This document shows positions 61,004 through 64,000 of a stretch of 64,000 nt of DNA, piece by piece (positions within the stretch are counted from its first letter, which is position 1; every line of letters starts with the position of its first letter). Made by a program: the position numbers and the translations under genes. The DNA lies in the NCBI RefSeq assembly GCF_018687275.1, contig NZ_CP061287.1, positions 1,364,001 through 1,428,000 on the forward strand. The letters run 5' to 3'. The notes beneath the pieces were generated by a model. It was not told the origin of the DNA. It was given only the letters and a program-made list of their open reading frames with translations, and did not search any database. This stretch comes from Polynucleobacter sp. MWH-Aus1W21 (GTDB taxonomy: Bacteria; Pseudomonadota; Gammaproteobacteria; Burkholderiales; Burkholderiaceae).

Positions 61004-64000
61004 TTACGCTTGAACTGTGTTGGCATTTTCACTATCAAGCCAATCAATATTTCGCATTTTTCGAACCTTCACAAATTCATCGCGATTTGTGCCAATCGTT
61101 CCGTAATAGTTAAATCCGTAACTTAATTGGGCATAACCACCAATCATGTGAGTAGGCTTGAGAACAATTCTCGTTACTGAGTTATGAATACCGCCACGCA
61201 TACCCGTAATTTCTGATCCAGGAGTATTAATAATCTTTTCCTGCGCGTGATACATCATGATCATTCCTGGGTTTACCCGTTGACTTACCACTGCTCTAGC
61301 TGCAATTGCGCCATTCGTGTTGTACAACTCAACCCAGTCGTTATCGACAATGCCTGCTTTTGCAGCATCGTCTTCACTCAACCAAACCACTGGGCCACCG
61401 CGATTTAAAGTCAACATCATCAAGTTGTCGCTGTATGTTGAATGAATGCCCCACTTTTGGTGCGGTGTAATGAAATTAAGCACAATTTCTTTATTCCCAT
61501 TTGGCTTAATACCTTCAACCTCACCAATGGTCTTCAAGTCAACTGGCGGTCTGTATGAAACGAACCCTTCCCCAAATGCTCTCATCCACTTGTGATCTTG
61601 ATAAAACTGCTGACGACCAGTGAGTGTTCTCCATGGAATGTATTCATGAACATTGGTGTAGCCTGCGTTATAAGAAACTTTCTCACTCTCTAAACCTGAC
61701 CATGTAGGCGAGCTAATAATTTTTCTTGGCTGAGCCTGGATATCACGGAACCGAATTTTTTCGTCTTCGCGATGCAGGGCTAAATGGGCGTGTTCACGAC
61801 CGGTGATTTTTGAAAGTGCATCCCAAGCTTTAACAGCTACGTGCCCGTTAGTTTCAGGAGCCAGCATTAAAACCACTTCAGCAGCATCAATATCTGTGGA
61901 GATTTTTGCCATTCCCGCCATTTCGCCGTGCTCAACTTTGCCATTAAGCTCACGTAGCTGCTCGACCTCAACTTTCGTATCCCAGGCAATTCCTTTGCCA
62001 CCATTGCCAACCTTATCCATTAGCGGGCCAAGAGCGGTAAATCGATTAAAGGTATTTGGATAATCCCTTTCCACCACGGTCATCTGTGGAGCAGTTTTTC
62101 CTGGGATTAAGTCGCATTCGCCTTTTTTCCACTCCTGCACATCAAATGCTTGCGCCAATTCTGCAGGGGTGTCATGCATTAATGGGGTGAGAACAATTTC
62201 TTTTTCTACTCCAAGATGCCCAACACATACTTCGGAGAACTTTTTAGCAAATCCTTTGTAAATTTCCCAGTCACTATGCGCTTCCCATGCAGGATCTACT
62301 GCTGTAGATAAAGGATGGATAAATGGATGCATGTCACTGGTATTCAAATCATTTTTTTCATACCAAGTAGCCGTTGGTAAAACGATATCGGAATACAAGC
62401 AAGTGGTGCTCATCCGGAAATCAAGCGTAACCAATAAATCCAACTTGCCTTCTGGTGCTTTGTCGTGCCACTCAACCTCAGATGGCCGCGCCTCATCCTT
62501 GCCTAAATCCTTGCCCTGCACTCCATGGCTTGTACCTAATAGGTGCTTTAAGAAGTACTCATGGCCCTTACCTGATGAGCCCAAAATATTTGAACGCCAT
62601 ACAAACATATTGCGTGGCCAGTTATTTGGGTGATCAGGGTCCTCGCAACTCATCTCTAGGGAGCCAGCTTTAAGACTCTTAACCGCATATTCCTTTGGAT
62701 CTTCACCAGCAGCAATTGCTTCTTTAACAACATTCAAAGGATTAGTTTTGAGCTGAGGAGCTGAAGGCAACCACCCCATTCGCTCTGCACGAACGTTGTA
62801 GTCAATCATGCTGCCTTTATAGTCATCTTTATTCGCTAGAGGAGATAACACTTCCTCCATACCCAATTTTTCATAACGCCACTGATCGGTATGGGCATAG
62901 AAGAAGCTAGTAGAGTTCTGTTGGCGTGGTGGACGAATCCAATCTAAGGCAAACGCCAAAGCAGTCCAACCGGTTTGAGGACGAAGCTTCTCTTGACCCA
63001 CATAGTGAGCCCAACCACCACCGCTTTGACCAATACAACCACACATCATCAACATATTGATAATGCCGCGATAGTTCATATCACAGTGGTACCAATGGTT
63101 CATGGCGGCACCAATAATGACCATGGACTTACCTTTAGTCTTCTCAGCGTTGTCGGCAAACTGACGTGCAACGGCGATTACTTGATCACGTTTAACGCCA
63201 GTGATTGATTCTTGCCATGCCGGTGTATAAGGCACGTTGTCATCGTATGATTTTGCGCAATCACCGCCCAAACCTCTATCAATGCCATAGTTGCCAGCCA
63301 ATAAATCGAAAACAGTTGCTACAAAAACTTCTTTTGAAACTCCATTCTCAACAAAGGACATTTTTTTAGCAGGGATATTGCGCACTAAAACATCGCTTTG
63401 CTTATTAACATCAAAGTGAGGTGTGTCGATACCGCCAAAGTAAGGGAATCCAACAGGCACCACATCATGAATCGCCTGATCCTCCATCAAAGATAACTTG
63501 AGGGTTACCTCGTTATCGCGATGCGCTTCTTTGGACTCAAGATTCCACTTGCCTTGATCTTTACGACCTTCTTGACCCCATCTAAAACCAATTGAGCCAT
63601 ATGGAACTACAGGCTTGCCAGCAGTATCTAACGCTACCGTTTTCCACTCAGATCCATTGGTTTGACCTAAATTACCCTCGAAGTCACTTGTGCGAGCATA
63701 TCGACCAGGTACCAATACTGTTCTGCCGTCTTCAAGCGTCTTTTCTTCTAACACAACCAGATTTGGCATATCAGTGTAGCGACGCACATAGTCATCAAAA
63801 TATTCAGTGCGCTTATTGAAATAAAACTCTTTCAAAATCACATGGCCCATCGCCATTGCGATCGCAGCATCAGTTCCTTGCTTTGGGTGCATCCAGATAT
63901 CAGCTAATTTTGAAACTTCGGCATAGTCCGGAGTAATTGCTACTGTCTTAGCGCCCTTATAGCGAACTTCTGTGAAAAAGTGCGCATCAGGAGTTCGCGT
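61004..64000 (-). CDS. narG: Respiratory nitrate reductase alpha subunit, partial
   Basis: About 999 C-terminal residues; the frame stays open to the right edge (VAITPDYAEVSKLADIW, then MHPKQGTDAAIAMAMGHV, as in NarG), so the start and the N-terminal 4Fe-4S site lie outside. Mo-bisMGD oxidoreductase that reduces nitrate to nitrite at the cytoplasmic face. Visible hallmarks: the GGWAHYVGQEKLRPQTGW region, DFRMSTTCLYSDIVLPTATWYEK, and the C-terminal molybdopterin-dinucleotide domain (WGIHSTYSDN; NDWVELYNTNGAIAARAVVS). First gene of the visible nar run. Confidence 0.97.
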   Translation of the reverse strand, partial: TRTPDAHFFTEVRYKGAKTVAITPDYAEVSKLADIWMHPKQGTDAAIAMAMGHVILKEFYFNKRTEYFDDYVRRYTDMPNLVVLEEKTLEDGRTVLVPGRYARTSDFEGNLGQTNGSEWKTVALDTAGKPVVPYGSIGFRWGQEGRKDQGKWNLESKEAHRDNEVTLKLSLMEDQAIHDVVPVGFPYFGGIDTPHFDVNKQSDVLVRNIPAKKMSFVENGVSKEVFVATVFDLLAGNYGIDRGLGGDCAKSYDDNVPYTPAWQESITGVKRDQVIAVARQFADNAEKTKGKSMVIIGAAMNHWYHCDMNYRGIINMLMMCGCIGQSGGGWAHYVGQEKLRPQTGWTALAFALDWIRPPRQQNSTSFFYAHTDQWRYEKLGMEEVLSPLANKDDYKGSMIDYNVRAERMGWLPSAPQLKTNPLNVVKEAIAAGEDPKEYAVKSLKAGSLEMSCEDPDHPNNWPRNMFVWRSNILGSSGKGHEYFLKHLLGTSHGVQGKDLGKDEARPSEVEWHDKAPEGKLDLLVTLDFRMSTTCLYSDIVLPTATWYEKNDLNTSDMHPFIHPLSTAVDPAWEAHSDWEIYKGFAKKFSEVCVGHLGVEKEIVLTPLMHDTPAELAQAFDVQEWKKGECDLIPGKTAPQMTVVERDYPNTFNRFTALGPLMDKVGNGGKGIAWDTKVEVEQLRELNGKVEHGEMAGMAKISTDIDAAEVVLMLAPETNGHVAVKAWDALSKITGREHAHLALHREDEKIRFRDIQAQPRKIISSPTWSGLESEKVSYNAGYTNVHEYIPWRTLTGRQQFYQDHKWMRAFGEGFVSYRPPVDLKTIGEVEGIKPNGNKEIVLNFITPHQKWGIHSTYSDNLMMLTLNRGGPVVWLSEDDAAKAGIVDNDWVELYNTNGAIAARAVVSQRVNPGMIMMYHAQEKIINTPGSEITGMRGGIHNSVTRIVLKPTHMIGGYAQLSYGFNYYGTIGTNRDEFVKVRKMRNIDWLDSENANTVQA

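Noticed and set aside
61803..62063. Antisense open frames within narG, narH, dnaE and other long genes
   Set aside because: They mirror the codon bias of well-supported genes on the other strand and show no independent domain or ribosome-site signal.
1..64000. CRISPR arrays, insertion sequences, phage genes or a plasmid/chromosome origin
   Set aside because: No regularly spaced repeats, transposase, integrase, or structural phage proteins were found when reading the window; the two att-like blocks carry no recombinase.

Overview
The window reads as chromosomal DNA of a low- to medium-GC freshwater betaproteobacterium, most like Polynucleobacter (Burkholderiaceae). This rests on gene content, on the zapA-6S RNA pair, and on recognised protein families; no database search was run. 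Nearly all of it is tightly packed coding DNA, with two small accessory blocks beside tRNA genes.

Layout. 1-4242: end of a PAS protein, then oxalate degradation (frc, oxc) with a Crp/Fnr-type regulator and a perfect inverted-repeat box between regulator and oxc. 4400-8988: a vitamin B12 uptake and salvage locus with btuB behind a cobalamin riboswitch, a BtuM-like inner-membrane protein, and two different DUF71/COG2102 ATP-binding proteins. 9031-10651: cell-division genes (small coiled coil, zapA), 6S RNA and a TauE-type exporter. 10652-15713: malonate use (LysR regulator, malonyl-CoA decarboxylase, Bug-type binding protein, malonyl-CoA synthetase). 15729-22056: housekeeping (lgt, holC, pepA, lptF, lptG, cysB-like).

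22120-25897 is a roughly 3.8-kb AT-rich block bounded by an 11-bp direct repeat of the tRNA-Leu 3' end. It carries two secreted amidohydrolase paralogues around a membrane-anchored TPR protein, and is the best candidate for an undescribed system. 26124-37303: yebC, purD, hemF, nadD, rsfS, rlmH, maf, rng, msbA and three LPS-core glycosyltransferases. 37330-43401: dnaE, gluQ, rhlE. 43408-49140: a 2-hydroxyacid/glyoxylate locus (GlcG-like, aminotransferase, GntR regulator, YdiJ-like FAD/Fe-S dehydrogenase) with two identical GntR-type operators. 49145-53373: azlCD, queG, tsaE, amidase.

53461-55455 is a second accessory block, from a complete tRNA-Lys to a 45-bp copy of its 3' end. It holds an HPP-CBS membrane protein, an IclR fragment and TGTCG-type inverted repeats. 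55456-64000 continues with two small cysteine-containing proteins, an Fnr-like box and a minus-strand respiratory nitrate reductase operon narGHJI. That operon is extended by a beta-carbonic anhydrase, a nitroreductase-like protein and a second HPP-family membrane protein. narG runs off the right edge.

Together the genes suggest a scavenging heterotroph that oxidises small acids (oxalate, malonate, 2-hydroxyacids, glyoxylate), imports and remodels B12, and can respire nitrate.
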